From Pseudomonas helleri (GTDB lineage: Bacteria; Pseudomonadota; Gammaproteobacteria; Pseudomonadales; Pseudomonadaceae), in contig NZ_WIWC01000038.1 of the NCBI RefSeq assembly GCF_009600315.1, positions 1-50,977 of the forward strand: DNA of 50,977 nucleotides. The letters run 5' to 3'. This document shows positions 16,826 through 26,262 of the stretch, piece by piece; position 1 is the stretch's first letter, and the number at the start of each line of letters is the position of its first letter. Below the pieces are notes generated by a model that saw only the letters and a program-made list of their open reading frames with translations, searched no databases and was not told the origin of the DNA. The translations under genes and the position numbers were made by a program.

Positions 16826-18103
16826 ATGAACGCAGCACACGACCTTCAGCAGCATCGCAAGGGGACCATCAATGGCGAACGCCTGTGGGCCTCCTTGATG
16901 GAATTGGCGCAATTGGGTGCCACGGTCAAAGGCGGCGTTTGTCGCCTGGCCCTGACCGACCTAGACCGCCAGGCCCGCGACTTGTTTGTGCGCTGGTGCG
17001 AAGAGGCGGGGTGTACCGTCAGCGTCGATGCGGTGGGCAATATTTTTGCCCGGCGACCGGGCACCAACCCCGACTTGCCGCCCGTGATGACTGGCAGCCA
17101 CATCGACACCCAACCCACGGGCGGCAAGTTTGACGGCTGCTATGGCGTGCTGGCCGGAGTTGAAGTGCTGCGCAGCCTTAATGACCTGAACATTCAGACC
17201 GAAGCACCGCTGGAAGTCGTGGTGTGGACCAACGAAGAAGGTTCGCGCTTTGCACCGTGCATGATGGGCTCCGGGGTATTTGCCGATAAATTCACCCTGG
17301 AAGAAACCCTGGCCAAAACTGATGCCGACGGCGTAACCGTTGGTGAGGCACTGAATGCTATCGGTTATGCGGGTAGTAGAACGGTTAACGGGCACCCGGT
17401 CGGTGCCTATTTTGAGGCGCATATCGAGCAGGGTCCGATCCTGGAAGACGAGCGCAAAACCATCGGCGTGGTGCTCGGGGCCTTGGGCCAGAAATGGTTC
17501 GACCTCAACCTGCGTGGTGTTGAAGCGCACGCCGGGCCAACGCCGATGCACCTGCGCAAGGATGCGCTGGTCGGCGCGGCGGCGGTGGTCGCGGCTGTCA
17601 ACCAGGCTGCGTTGAGCCATCAACCCCATGCTTGCGGCACGGTCGGCTGCTTGCAAGCCTATCCCGGCTCGCGCAACGTCATCCCCGGCGAAGTGCGCAT
17701 GACCCTCGATTTTCGTCATCTGTTGCCCGAGCGGCTGGACGCGATGATTGCGCAAGTCCGTCAGGTCATCGAAGCCACCTGCGAGCACCATGGCCTGAGT
17801 TTTGAGCTGACCCCGACGGCTGATTTCCCGCCGTTGTACTTCAACCCCGATTGCGTCAATGCGGTGCGCGATGCGGCCAATGAACTCGGATTGTCCAACA
17901 TGGACATCGTCAGTGGTGCAGGGCATGACGCCATCTTTGTGGCCGAACTGGGCCCGGCGGGGATGATCTTTGTGCCGTGTGAAGGCGGCATCAGCCACAA
18001 CGAAATCGAAAATGCCGACCCCAAGGATTTGGCAGCGGGGTGTGCGGTATTGCTCAAGGCGATGCTGGCGGCCGCGACGACAGATTTCGCGCGGGGCCTG
18101 TAG
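16826..18103 (+). CDS. M20-family N-carbamoyl-beta-alanine amidohydrolase (HyuC/AtzF-like Zn hydrolase)
   Basis: The 425-residue enzyme belongs to the M20 peptidase-like amidohydrolases (beta-ureidopropionase, allantoate amidohydrolase, L-carbamoylase). Metal-site residues are visible: His92 in GSHIDTQP, Asp103 in GGKFDGCYG, and Glu137/Glu138 in WTNEEGSRF, with a dimerisation domain from about residue 215 to 325. It would hydrolyse N-carbamoyl-beta-alanine or its methyl homologue to the beta-amino acid, CO2 and ammonia, finishing the pathway begun by PreT/PreA and hydantoinase. The ATG follows TGAGGAAACC. The final codons and TAG stop lie inside a REP element, so the REP may have replaced the original 3' end. 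Confidence 0.9.
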   Translation: MNAAHDLQQHRKGTINGERLWASLMELAQLGATVKGGVCRLALTDLDRQARDLFVRWCEEAGCTVSVDAVGNIFARRPGTNPDLPPVMTGSHIDTQPTGGKFDGCYGVLAGVEVLRSLNDLNIQTEAPLEVVVWTNEEGSRFAPCMMGSGVFADKFTLEETLAKTDADGVTVGEALNAIGYAGSRTVNGHPVGAYFEAHIEQGPILEDERKTIGVVLGALGQKWFDLNLRGVEAHAGPTPMHLRKDALVGAAAVVAAVNQAALSHQPHACGTVGCLQAYPGSRNVIPGEVRMTLDFRHLLPERLDAMIAQVRQVIEATCEHHGLSFELTPTADFPPLYFNPDCVNAVRDAANELGLSNMDIVSGAGHDAIFVAELGPAGMIFVPCEGGISHNEIENADPKDLAAGCAVLLKAMLAAATTDFARGL

Positions 18104-18199
18104 CCGCTGCCGAAGGCTGCGATCGAGCGCACCGCAGTGTGCCAGTTTTGCGACGGCTCTGCCGCCGATCGCAGCCTTCGTGCCTCGCCAGCGGCTACA
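18099..18199. repeat. REP doublet overlapping the amidohydrolase stop codon
   Basis: TGTAGCCGCTG (18099-18109) pairs with CAGCGGCTACA (18189-18199), and the inner word CGAAGGCTGCGATCG on the left (18111-18125) has its exact reverse complement on the right. It sits between two convergent genes and supplies the stop codon of the amidohydrolase gene. Confidence 0.85.
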
Positions 18200-18205
18200 T
18201 GGCTG

Positions 18206-19618
18206 TTAACCCTGCCAACCCCCGCCCAGTGCCGTCAACAAGCCAACGCTGGCTTGCAGCTGGCGGGTGTGCAGCGCCTGCACCTGACGCTCGGCCTGCA
18301 AGGCCGCGGTCTGCGCCGTCACCACATCCAGATAGCTCACCGCGCCCGCTTCATAGCTGTTGGTGGCCAGGGTTTGGGTATGCCGAGCGGCATTGGCCGC
18401 GGCCTGTTCGTCGAGGTTTTGCTGTTGCAGGTCGCGCAGTTGCGCCAGGTTGTCTTCGACCTCGCGCACCGCCCGCAATACTTGACCGTGGTAATGGGCC
18501 GAGGCTTCTTCAAATTCGGCTTTGGCTTGCTGTTCTTGTGCACTTAACCGGCCGCCGTCAAAGATCGGCAGGCTCACCAGCGGCCCCAACGCCCAAAACC
18601 GATTGGCCGCAGCCAACAAGTTGCCACTGCCCTGAGTCTGGCCACCGAGCAGCCCGGTCAGGCTGAAGTCGGGATACCACGCCGCCTTGGCCACGCCGAT
18701 TCCGGCATTGGCGGCAAACAGTCTGCGTTCCGCCGCGGCAATGTCCGGACGGCGTTGCAACAAGCTGCTGGGCAAGGTGTCGGGGGCGGTGGGCAGGTTC
18801 AGCGGGTGCTCACTGGGTGGCAGCTGGAAGGTGCTCGCGGGTTCGCCCACCAGTTCGGCAATCGCGTGTTCGGTCAGGTTGCGCTGGCCACGAACGTCAT
18901 CCAATTGCGCTTCGGCTTCTGCCAGTTGGCTTTGCGCGCGGGTAAGGTCCATTTCTGAAGCAATCTGCCCCTGATAGCGTGCGCGGGTCAGTTCCAGTGC
19001 CTGACTGTAATCCTCCAACGATGTGGACAGGATGCGCTGTTGCGCGTCCAGCCCGTCCAGCTGCACGTAGAGGCTGGCCAACTGGCGTTGCAGGCTTAAC
19101 CGCGCCACGGCCAGATCGTCGGCGGACGCCTGCGCCTGCGCATCGCCGGCGGCCACCTGATTGCGAATCTTGCCCCACAGGTCGAGGTCGAAATTCAGCG
19201 CAAAACCCGCCGTGTTGCTGTTGTAGATCGACGGCTGGGTGGTACCGCGCAAGGGGCGGTTGTCTGATTGACGCTGGCGCAGCGGCTGGCCGCTGGCGGT
19301 TATTTGCGGGAACAGTCCGGCATGCAGTTGGCCGGCGTAGGCCTGAGCGGCATCGTAATGCGCCAGCGCGGCGGCCAGATCCGGGTTGGCGGTCTGCAAA
19401 CGCTGTTGCAAGCCGTTAAGGCGCTCGCTGTGATATTCGCGCCACCACTGCGGTGTCAGTTGGTCGGCAGGTTGCGCGCTGTGCCACGGGCCGTCACGGG
19501 TGGCTTCACGGTAATGCTGTGGCAAATTCAGGGTCGGGGGGGTGTAGCTCGGCGCCAGTGAGCAGCCCTGTAGGGCCAGCGCCAACAACACGGCGCCTCG
19601 TTTAAGCGTTGGCTGCAT
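18206..19618 (-). CDS. Outer-membrane efflux channel lipoprotein (NodT/OprM family)
   Basis: This 470-residue protein has a lipoprotein signal ending LALQGC (Cys19) and the duplicated long-helix repeats of TolC-type channels (for example LRRQL/AVARLSLQRQLASLYVQL in the first half and REVEDNLAQLRDLQQQNL in the second). It forms the exit duct of the RND pump encoded upstream. The ATG at 19618 has AGGAG seven bases upstream and overlaps the adaptor gene by 17 bp; an ATG at 19639 adds seven residues without a ribosome site. It is last in the three-gene efflux operon and ends next to a REP doublet. Confidence 0.92.
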   Translation of the reverse strand: MQPTLKRGAVLLALALQGCSLAPSYTPPTLNLPQHYREATRDGPWHSAQPADQLTPQWWREYHSERLNGLQQRLQTANPDLAAALAHYDAAQAYAGQLHAGLFPQITASGQPLRQRQSDNRPLRGTTQPSIYNSNTAGFALNFDLDLWGKIRNQVAAGDAQAQASADDLAVARLSLQRQLASLYVQLDGLDAQQRILSTSLEDYSQALELTRARYQGQIASEMDLTRAQSQLAEAEAQLDDVRGQRNLTEHAIAELVGEPASTFQLPPSEHPLNLPTAPDTLPSSLLQRRPDIAAAERRLFAANAGIGVAKAAWYPDFSLTGLLGGQTQGSGNLLAAANRFWALGPLVSLPIFDGGRLSAQEQQAKAEFEEASAHYHGQVLRAVREVEDNLAQLRDLQQQNLDEQAAANAARHTQTLATNSYEAGAVSYLDVVTAQTAALQAERQVQALHTRQLQASVGLLTALGGGWQG

Positions 19619-20768
19619 GGGTGGCTCCTGTGTCGGCACGTTTGACCGAGTCGCCTTCGCGCAAGGCGTCAGGCGGGTTGTCGATCACCCGGTCGGCGGG
19701 CTTGAGGCCTTGATCGATCACCAGCCGTTCGCCCAGATCCAGACCGATGTGGATGTCTTGCAAGTGCACGTGTTGGGCACTGTCGAGCACCGCCACTTGC
19801 GTGCCTTGAGCTCGAAAGATCAGGGCGCTGGCCGGGATGCTGACGCCGTGGGTGTCGGCCGGAATCGATAGCACCGCTTCGGCATAGTCGCCGGGCATCA
19901 GCGCGTCACCGGGGTTGAGGGCGACAAATTGCGCCATCAAGGTGCCCGAGCGCGGATCAACCGAGGTCGAATTACCGATCAGCCGCGCGGTAAAGGTTTG
20001 CCCCGGATGTTCGGGAACGCTGAGTTGCACCTGCATGCCGGGACGAATCACGCTGGCGTAGTTCTGCGGCACCGGCACGTACAGGCGCAGTTGATGGGTG
20101 TCGGCAATGTCAAACAGCTCGGCGTCACTGTCGGTGTCGGCCTTGATCAGCTGGCCAATATCGGTGTTGCGCGCGGTAATGGTGCCCGCGAACGGTGCGC
20201 GAATGGTTTTGTAGTCCTCCAGCGTCGAAAGCCGTGCGTAGTCCGCTTCGGCGGCTTGCGCATTGGCCTTGGCCGCCGCGGCATCCGAGCGCTTTTCGTC
20301 AGCCTCCTGACGCGACACGGAGTGGCTGGCCAGCAGGTTTTGCCAACGGCTGGCGGTGGTCGCGGCGAGCGTGGCGTTGGCTTGCTCTTGCAACATATGG
20401 GCGCGGGTTTGCGCTACTTGCTGATCAAGGTCGGGGCTGTCAATCACGGCCAGAATTTGCCCGGCTTTGACCTTGCTGCCGATGTCGGTTTGCCAGCTTT
20501 TCAGGTAGCCGTTGACCCGTGCATGAATTGGCGCCTTGCTCCAGGCCTCAAGGTGCGCAGGCAAGCGCAGGGTGTCGCCGTGGGCGTTCTGCAACGGCTG
20601 GAACACGCTGACCACAGGCAAGGCCGCGGTTTCGGTCCAGCTGGCGACGGCCTGCTCATGCCGGCTGCGCGCTGCCAGCCCGTTGGCCACCAGCAGGGCT
20701 GCCAGGGTCAGGCCACCGATGCCCAGCAACATCAAACGCTTGCGCGAAGGTTTTTGATTAGACGACAT
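19602..20768 (-). CDS. RND efflux periplasmic adaptor subunit
   Basis: The 388-residue membrane-fusion protein has a single N-terminal anchor (about residues 14-33), then a lipoyl-like beta-barrel split by a coiled-coil hairpin: GYLKSWQTDIGSKVKAGQILAVID in the first half of the lipoyl domain, helices rich in Ala/Glu around residues 130-190, and KTIRAPFAGTITAR closing it. It links the inner-membrane pump to the channel. The ATG at 20768 is preceded by GGAG and overlaps the pump gene by 11 bp; the longer frame to 20852 is pump sequence in another register. It contains no obvious metal-binding N-terminal motif. Confidence 0.92.
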   Translation of the reverse strand: MSSNQKPSRKRLMLLGIGGLTLAALLVANGLAARSRHEQAVASWTETAALPVVSVFQPLQNAHGDTLRLPAHLEAWSKAPIHARVNGYLKSWQTDIGSKVKAGQILAVIDSPDLDQQVAQTRAHMLQEQANATLAATTASRWQNLLASHSVSRQEADEKRSDAAAAKANAQAAEADYARLSTLEDYKTIRAPFAGTITARNTDIGQLIKADTDSDAELFDIADTHQLRLYVPVPQNYASVIRPGMQVQLSVPEHPGQTFTARLIGNSTSVDPRSGTLMAQFVALNPGDALMPGDYAEAVLSIPADTHGVSIPASALIFRAQGTQVAVLDSAQHVHLQDIHIGLDLGERLVIDQGLKPADRVIDNPPDALREGDSVKRADTGATHAANA

Positions 20769-23700
20769 GGGAAGTTTCTCCAGCAGCAGCGCGATTTTTT
20801 TTACGGCCGTGCACCAGGCTGAACACCACGGGCACGAACAGCAGGGTGGCAACGGTGGCCAGCATCAGGCCGCCGATAACGGCGCGTCCGAGTGGCGCGT
20901 TCTGTTCTTCAGACAAGGCCAGAGGCAGCATGCCGATCATCATGGCCAGGGCGGTCATGCACACCGGGCGAAAGCGCGTGTAGCCCGCTTCCAGTGCAGC
21001 CTTGAGGGCATCGCCATGTTCGGCCAGCCGTTCGCGGCAGAAACTGACCACCAGAATCGAGTTGGCGGTGGCCACGCCCATGCACAGGATGGCCCCGGTC
21101 AGGGCCGGCACCGACAGCGAGGTGCCACTGAGGAACAGCATCCAGACAATCCCGGCCAGCGCGGCGGGCAGGGCGGTGATGATCACAAACGGGTCAAGCC
21201 AGGATTGGAAGTTGACCACAATCAGCAGGTAGATCAGCACCACCGCGCCCAGCAGACCAAAGCTCAAACCACTAAAGGCTTCATGCAAGGCGTCGATCTG
21301 CCCGTGCAGGCTGATGGTCGCGCCTTTGGGCCGCAGGTCGGCGGCACCGTCAATGACCTTTTGCACGTCGGCCGCCACCGAGCCCAGATCGCGGCCCTGT
21401 ATGTTGGCGTACAGATCCAGTGTCGGCTGGATGTTGTAGTGGGTGACCACAGCCGGGCTGTCGACCCGGGTAATGGTCGCCAGCCCGCCAAGAATTTGTG
21501 ACTGGCCGTTGCTGCCGGTCACCGGCAAGGCCTCCAGCGCGGGCAGGCTGTCCAGTCGGTATTGCGGAGTGGCGGCGACCACGCCGTAAGACACGCCGTT
21601 TTGCGGGTTAAGCCAGAAGGTCGGGGCCACCTGCGAGCTGCCCGCCAGCGAGGCAACCATGCTGTTGGTGACGTCACGCTCGGTAATCCCCAGCCCGTTG
21701 GCCCGCAGGCGGTCGACATTGACTTGCAGCGACGGATAGCCCACGGACTGCTGGATACGCAAGTCGGCAATGCCGGGCACATGTTGCAGGCGCCGTTGCA
21801 GCTCCAGCGCATAGGCCCGGTTGGCGCTGTCATCACGCCCGGACACCTTGATGTCCAGCGGCGCCGGGGCACCAAAGTTGAGGATTTGGGTGCTGATGTC
21901 CGCAGGCATAAAGGCAAACTGGCTGCCGGGGAAACTCTCGGGCAGCGCTTCACGCAAGCGTTTGACATAGTCCGCCGTCGGGCTGTGATCGGCCTTGAGG
22001 CTGACCTGAATATCGCCATCTTGCGGGCCGATGGTGCCGCTGCTGCTGTAGGCCATATCGATCCCGCTCAACGGAATACCGATGTTGTCGATTACCGTGT
22101 CCAACTGATCGGCCGGGATGATTTCCCGTATACGCGCTTCGATCCGGTCAAAAGCGGCAGCACTTTCTTCAATGCGTGTGCCCAACGGCAGGCGCACATG
22201 CAGCGCCAGCGCACCGGCATCGGTGGCCGGGAAGAAGTCCTGACCGAGGCTGGGCAGCAGGGCAAACGAGGCCAGCACGCAGGCCATAAAGCCCAGCAAA
22301 AAGCGTTTGCGGTGGGCCAACGCCAGCTCCAGTACCCCGTAGTAGGCGTCGCGTACCGCCGAGAAGCGGCGCTCGAAACCTTGCTGAAAACTCAACAAGG
22401 CGCGCACCGGCGCCGAGTGCGGCTTGGCCGGGTGATCGCCCTCATGGTGGTTGATGTAGCCGTCTTCCGGGTGATGGCCCGCACCTTGCTCCGGCACATG
22501 GGGCTTGAGCAGAAACATCGCCAGCGTCGGCACCAAAGTACGCGACAGAATAAACGAACTGCCCATGGCGAAAATCACCGACAGCGCCATCGGCCGGAAC
22601 AGATAACCGGCAATGCCCTGCAACATGAACATCGGCACAAACACGATGCAGATACACAGCAGCGACACAAAGGCTGGGCCGACAATCTGCCTGGCCCCGT
22701 CGAGAATGGCATCACGCACCGACTTGCCTTGCTCAAGGTGCCAGTTGATGTTCTCGATGGTGACGGTCGCGTCATCCACCAATATCCCCACGGCCAAGGC
22801 CAGCCCGCCGAGGGTCATGACGTTCAGGGTCTGACCGCTGAGAGCGAGCAGGGCGATGGCGGACAACACGGCCAGCGGAATCGACACGGCAATGATCAGC
22901 GTGGAACGCCAGCTGCCGAGGAACAGCAGGATCATCGCGCTGGTCAGCAGCGCGGCAATAATGCCTTCCTGCGCCACACTGCCCACCGACTGTTTGACGA
23001 ACACCGAGGCATCGCCCAGCAGCGAGGTTTTCAGCGACGGCGGCAAGGTTTCGTTGATGCGCGGCAACATGGCGCGAATACCGTCGACAATCGACAACGT
23101 CGAGATATTGCCGTTCTTTAAGGCGGGCATGAGCACCGCACGGTGGCCGTCGACCCGTACGATATTGGTCTGTGGCGGTGAGCCATCCCGCACGTGGGCC
23201 ACTTGGCCGATGGTGATCAGCGCGCCGTTGACGGTCTTGATCGGCAAGTCATTGAGCTCGTCGATGGCCTTGGGGCTGTTGTTCAGCATCACGGTGTATT
23301 CGTAGGTGCCCAATTTGGCTGTACCCACGGGGATGATCTGGTTTTGCGCGGCCAGTGCTGCGCCCACGTCCTGCGCCGACAGGCCCTTGGCGGCCAATGC
23401 CTGCGGGTCGAGGTCGAGGGTAATCTGGCGTTGCTTGCCGCCCATCGGCGTCGGCATGGCCAGACCGGGCAGTGAGCTGAGGGGCAAGCGAATATTGTTT
23501 TGCACCAGGTCGCGGATTTTTGCTTCAGACAGCGTGGGGCTGGAAAACGCCAATTGCAGAATCGGCACCGTGGAGGCGCTGTAGTTAAGAATCAGCGGCG
23601 GGGTGATGCCGGGGGGCATCTGTTTAAGTACGGTTTGTGACACGGCGGTCACTTGCGCGTTGGCCGTGCGAATATCGACGCCGGGCTGAAAGAAGATTTT

Positions 23701-23979
23701 CACGATGCCCATACCGGGCAATGACTGCGACTCGATGTGTTCGATGTCGTTGACCGTGGTACTCAGTGAGCGCTCGTAGGTATAAATCACTCGACCCGCC
23801 ATGTCGGCGGGTGCCAGGCCGGTGTATTGCCACACCACGGCGACCACCGGAATGCCGATGTCAGGAAATACATCAGTGGGGGTACGAACGGCAGCCAGCG
23901 GCCCAATGATGCAGATGAAAATCGCCAACACGATAAACGTGTAGGGCTTGTGCAGTGCGGTCTTTACCAGCCCGAGCAT
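20758..23979 (-). CDS. RND efflux inner-membrane pump (AcrB/CzcA superfamily)
   Basis: This 1073-residue pump has the twelve-span RND plan with two large periplasmic loops. The span-4 motif GILVDDATVTIENI carries paired aspartates, as in proton-relay sites of drug-type pumps rather than the single Asp of heavy-metal CzcA pumps. The first span is followed by RTPTDVFPDIGIPVV, typical of the family. An unusual histidine-rich cytoplasmic insert occupies about residues 492-520 (HVPEQGAGHH, then NHHEGDHPAKPH) before the second half. The ATG at 23979 has GGAGG eight bases upstream; 18 extra codons to 24033 are rejected. First gene of a pump-adaptor-channel operon. Substrate unknown. Confidence 0.93.
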   Translation of the reverse strand: MLGLVKTALHKPYTFIVLAIFICIIGPLAAVRTPTDVFPDIGIPVVAVVWQYTGLAPADMAGRVIYTYERSLSTTVNDIEHIESQSLPGMGIVKIFFQPGVDIRTANAQVTAVSQTVLKQMPPGITPPLILNYSASTVPILQLAFSSPTLSEAKIRDLVQNNIRLPLSSLPGLAMPTPMGGKQRQITLDLDPQALAAKGLSAQDVGAALAAQNQIIPVGTAKLGTYEYTVMLNNSPKAIDELNDLPIKTVNGALITIGQVAHVRDGSPPQTNIVRVDGHRAVLMPALKNGNISTLSIVDGIRAMLPRINETLPPSLKTSLLGDASVFVKQSVGSVAQEGIIAALLTSAMILLFLGSWRSTLIIAVSIPLAVLSAIALLALSGQTLNVMTLGGLALAVGILVDDATVTIENINWHLEQGKSVRDAILDGARQIVGPAFVSLLCICIVFVPMFMLQGIAGYLFRPMALSVIFAMGSSFILSRTLVPTLAMFLLKPHVPEQGAGHHPEDGYINHHEGDHPAKPHSAPVRALLSFQQGFERRFSAVRDAYYGVLELALAHRKRFLLGFMACVLASFALLPSLGQDFFPATDAGALALHVRLPLGTRIEESAAAFDRIEARIREIIPADQLDTVIDNIGIPLSGIDMAYSSSGTIGPQDGDIQVSLKADHSPTADYVKRLREALPESFPGSQFAFMPADISTQILNFGAPAPLDIKVSGRDDSANRAYALELQRRLQHVPGIADLRIQQSVGYPSLQVNVDRLRANGLGITERDVTNSMVASLAGSSQVAPTFWLNPQNGVSYGVVAATPQYRLDSLPALEALPVTGSNGQSQILGGLATITRVDSPAVVTHYNIQPTLDLYANIQGRDLGSVAADVQKVIDGAADLRPKGATISLHGQIDALHEAFSGLSFGLLGAVVLIYLLIVVNFQSWLDPFVIITALPAALAGIVWMLFLSGTSLSVPALTGAILCMGVATANSILVVSFCRERLAEHGDALKAALEAGYTRFRPVCMTALAMMIGMLPLALSEEQNAPLGRAVIGGLMLATVATLLFVPVVFSLVHGRKKNRAAAGETSHVV

Positions 23980-24052
23980 GCCTGAACCTCCGGGGAGTGG
24001 AATTGCAAACCTCGGCAGTCTTACCGCCCGCACCTAACGATCACCTTTCACA

Positions 24053-24097
24053 AACGTGAAGGTTCCTTTAGATAAGCGCTGAAAATCCCTTCACGTT
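24053..24097. promoter_or_regulatory. Inverted repeat upstream of the RND operon
   Basis: AACGTGAAGG (24053-24062) and CCTTCACGTT (24088-24097) are exact reverse complements 25 bases apart. A third, imperfect half-site CCTTTCAC lies just before the first arm (24044-24051). The cluster stands between the RND operon and the divergent lipoprotein gene and looks like an operator with three half-sites. Confidence 0.5.
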
Positions 24098-24199
24098 CGT
24101 TCATTAGGCGTAAGGCGGGATGAGCACCAAGCTAGTGACCATCGACGGGCCGGTGTTTGAGTCTGTCGCACTCTTTGGTTCCCCTTGCGAGGTGTACGT

Positions 24200-24613
24200 G
24201 TGAAGACTTTTAAACCGCTGCTGTTGATTCCCGCCCTGGGGTTGGTGTTGCTGCTGTCGGCCTGTGCCGGGCCGATGCCCAAACAAGACCCGAGCGAAGC
24301 CTGGATCGGCTTTAAAGAAGAGGGCAACAGCGACCTGATGGCAGAGCGTGTGGACGGTAAAAACACGCAAGATGGTCGGTTCTTCGAAGTGATGCCCGGC
24401 GCGCATCGTCTGGACGTGACCCTGTATGAAGGCGCCACGGGTGATGAAAACGAGGTCGATTGCCAGGGCAAACTCAATTACACCGGGTTCAAGGCCGGTG
24501 AACACTACGAGTTGATTGAGTCGAGCCTGGGGCCAGAAGTCAGCGCACGGCTGGTGGACTCCCACGGCAAGGAAGTGGCGCACACGGCGGACTTCAACTG
24601 CATGCCGGGTTGA
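24200..24613 (+). CDS. Small lipoprotein, function unknown
   Basis: The 137-residue product has a signal peptide with lipobox LSAC (Cys22) and a mature part of about 115 residues rich in beta-pattern (GAHRLDVTLYEG, HYELIESSLG) with two further cysteines that may pair. I do not recognise a named family. The start is the GTG at 24200, with GAGG seven bases upstream; a TTG at 24185 adds five residues. It is divergent from the RND operon and converges on the MocR gene with 12 bp between stops. Confidence 0.75.
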   Translation: MKTFKPLLLIPALGLVLLLSACAGPMPKQDPSEAWIGFKEEGNSDLMAERVDGKNTQDGRFFEVMPGAHRLDVTLYEGATGDENEVDCQGKLNYTGFKAGEHYELIESSLGPEVSARLVDSHGKEVAHTADFNCMPG

Positions 24614-24625
24614 TCGTCGATATCG

Positions 24626-26035
24626 CTAAAACGATTTGATGATTTTGCCCAGGGTTTCCATGGCTTTTTCGCTGGTGCTGTCCCACGGGCTGCCGTAGTT
24701 CAGGCGAATGCAGTTGCGAAAGCGTTGGGTCGGCGAAAAAATCGGCCCCGGTGCAAGGCTGATGCCTTGGGCCAAGGCCATTTCGAACAGCTTGAGTGAG
24801 TCCATCTGCTCGGGCAGTTCCAGCCATAAAAAGTAGCCGCCGGAGGGTTTGCTGACCCTTGTCTGCGCCGGAAAGTAGCGGGCAATGGCTCCCAGCATGG
24901 CATTTTGTTGCTCCTCCAGCGCATCGCGCAATTTACGCAAATGACGGTCGTAGCCGCCGTGTTGCAGGTAATCGGCAATGGCGGCTTGCGCAGGCATTGA
25001 AGCGCAGAGCGAGGTCATCAGTTTCAGCCGTTCGACCTTTTGCGCATAACGCCCGGCCGCGACCCAGCCGATACGATAGCCGGGGGCCAGGCTCTTGGAA
25101 AACGAGCCGCAATGCATCACCAATCCTTCGGTATCAAAGGCTTTGGCCGGCTTTGGCGGGTGCAGGCCGAAATACAACTCGGCGTACACATCGTCCTCAA
25201 TCAAGGGCATCTGGTGCTTGCGCAGCAGTTCAACCAAAGCCTTTTTGCGGGCTTCGGGCTGGGTGGCGCCAATTGGGTTTTGAAAGCTGGTCATGCACCA
25301 CACGGCCTTGATCGGGTGCCGCTCAAGGGTCTCGGCCAGTGCCTCCAGATCAATGCCGTCACGGGGGTGTACCGGCACTTCGACCGCTTTGAGTTTGAGC
25401 CGTTCGAGCACTTGCAGGCAGGCATAAAACGCCGGGGCCTCAATGGCGACCAGATCACCCGGCTCCGTCACCGCCTGCAGGCACAGGTTCAGGGCTTCCA
25501 GTGCGCCATTGGTGATCAACAATTCTTCCATGGGCAGCATCAGCCCACCGACCATGTAGCGCAGGGCTATCTGGCGCCGCAATTGCGGATTGCCCGGCGA
25601 CAGGTCAGTGACCACCAGGTGCGGGTCCATGTCACGGCATGCGCTGGCCATAGAGCGGGCCATGCGCTGGAGTGGAAACAGCATCGGGCTGGGGAATGCC
25701 GAACCGAAGGGCACAGTGTGCGGGTCTTTGATCGAGTCCAGTACCGAGAACACCAGACCGCTGACATCAACCTGTGTTGACTCGGCCCCGTGGCTGCTGA
25801 CCACCGGTTCCGCGAACGGGGTAGGGGTGTGCACATTGACGAAATAACCGGAGCGCGGTTTGGCGCGGATCAGACCCCGGCGTTCGAGCAAGTAATAGGC
25901 CTGGAACACCGTTGACGGGCTGATGCCGTAGGTTTGACTGGCATAACGCACCGAGGGAACGCGCTGCCCGGGGCCGAGCACCCCGCTGCGGATCAGTTCG
26001 GCAATCTCATCGGCAAATTGTTCGTAGCGTTTCAT
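24626..26035 (-). CDS. MocR-type PLP-dependent transcriptional regulator
   Basis: The 469-residue protein joins a GntR winged helix (about residues 1-70; GISPSTVFQAYYLLERRGLI is the recognition region) to a class-I aminotransferase fold, the MocR/GabR design. The PLP lysine is in HCGSFSKSLAPGYRIGW near residue 313, with the Asp of the cofactor pocket in the run LIEDDVYAELYF. These proteins use the fold to sense amino acids or PLP rather than transaminate. No obvious target gene lies beside it: the neighbours are a lipoprotein gene, convergent, and a repeat-rich spacer upstream. Its target is therefore unknown. Confidence 0.92.
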   Translation of the reverse strand: MKRYEQFADEIAELIRSGVLGPGQRVPSVRYASQTYGISPSTVFQAYYLLERRGLIRAKPRSGYFVNVHTPTPFAEPVVSSHGAESTQVDVSGLVFSVLDSIKDPHTVPFGSAFPSPMLFPLQRMARSMASACRDMDPHLVVTDLSPGNPQLRRQIALRYMVGGLMLPMEELLITNGALEALNLCLQAVTEPGDLVAIEAPAFYACLQVLERLKLKAVEVPVHPRDGIDLEALAETLERHPIKAVWCMTSFQNPIGATQPEARKKALVELLRKHQMPLIEDDVYAELYFGLHPPKPAKAFDTEGLVMHCGSFSKSLAPGYRIGWVAAGRYAQKVERLKLMTSLCASMPAQAAIADYLQHGGYDRHLRKLRDALEEQQNAMLGAIARYFPAQTRVSKPSGGYFLWLELPEQMDSLKLFEMALAQGISLAPGPIFSPTQRFRNCIRLNYGSPWDSTSEKAMETLGKIIKSF

Positions 26036-26073
26036 TAGAAGCTCGGTTCCGTCACAACATTTCAGTCATACCC

Positions 26074-26199
26074 AAATCAGTCCCCTCTCCCTTGGGGGGA
26101 GGGTTAGGGTTAGGGTGAGGGGCTTACTATCCCTTGTGAACTGAATACATAACAGGCTCAGGTAGGGGATTAAACAACAGATCAGCTTGGGTATGAACG
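26074..26199 (+). repeat. Non-coding repeat, copy A
   Basis: Begins AAATCAGTCCCCTCTCCC, continues with a GGTTAGGG-type run and GTGAGGGGCTT, then CTATCCCTTGT, AACAGGCTCAG and CAGATCAGCTTGG, ending TATGAACG. Copy B has the same words in the same order 190 bp on. CCCCTCTCCC and the following GGGGGGAGGG can form a hairpin. Confidence 0.8.
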
Positions 26200-26262
26200 C
26201 TAGAAAATTGTCTCTAACGTTTTATCAGGCTCGGATCGTTCAGACCCTTTCAGACACACCAA

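Noticed and set aside
16961..17998. 345-codon open frame antisense to the amidohydrolase gene
   Set aside because: Same pattern: shadow of a real gene with intact metal ligands on the other strand.
21562..23121. 519-codon open frame on the + strand antisense to the RND pump
   Set aside because: It lies wholly within a strongly supported pump gene, has Arg/Gln/His-rich composition with no domain, and is a usual by-product of GC-rich third positions.
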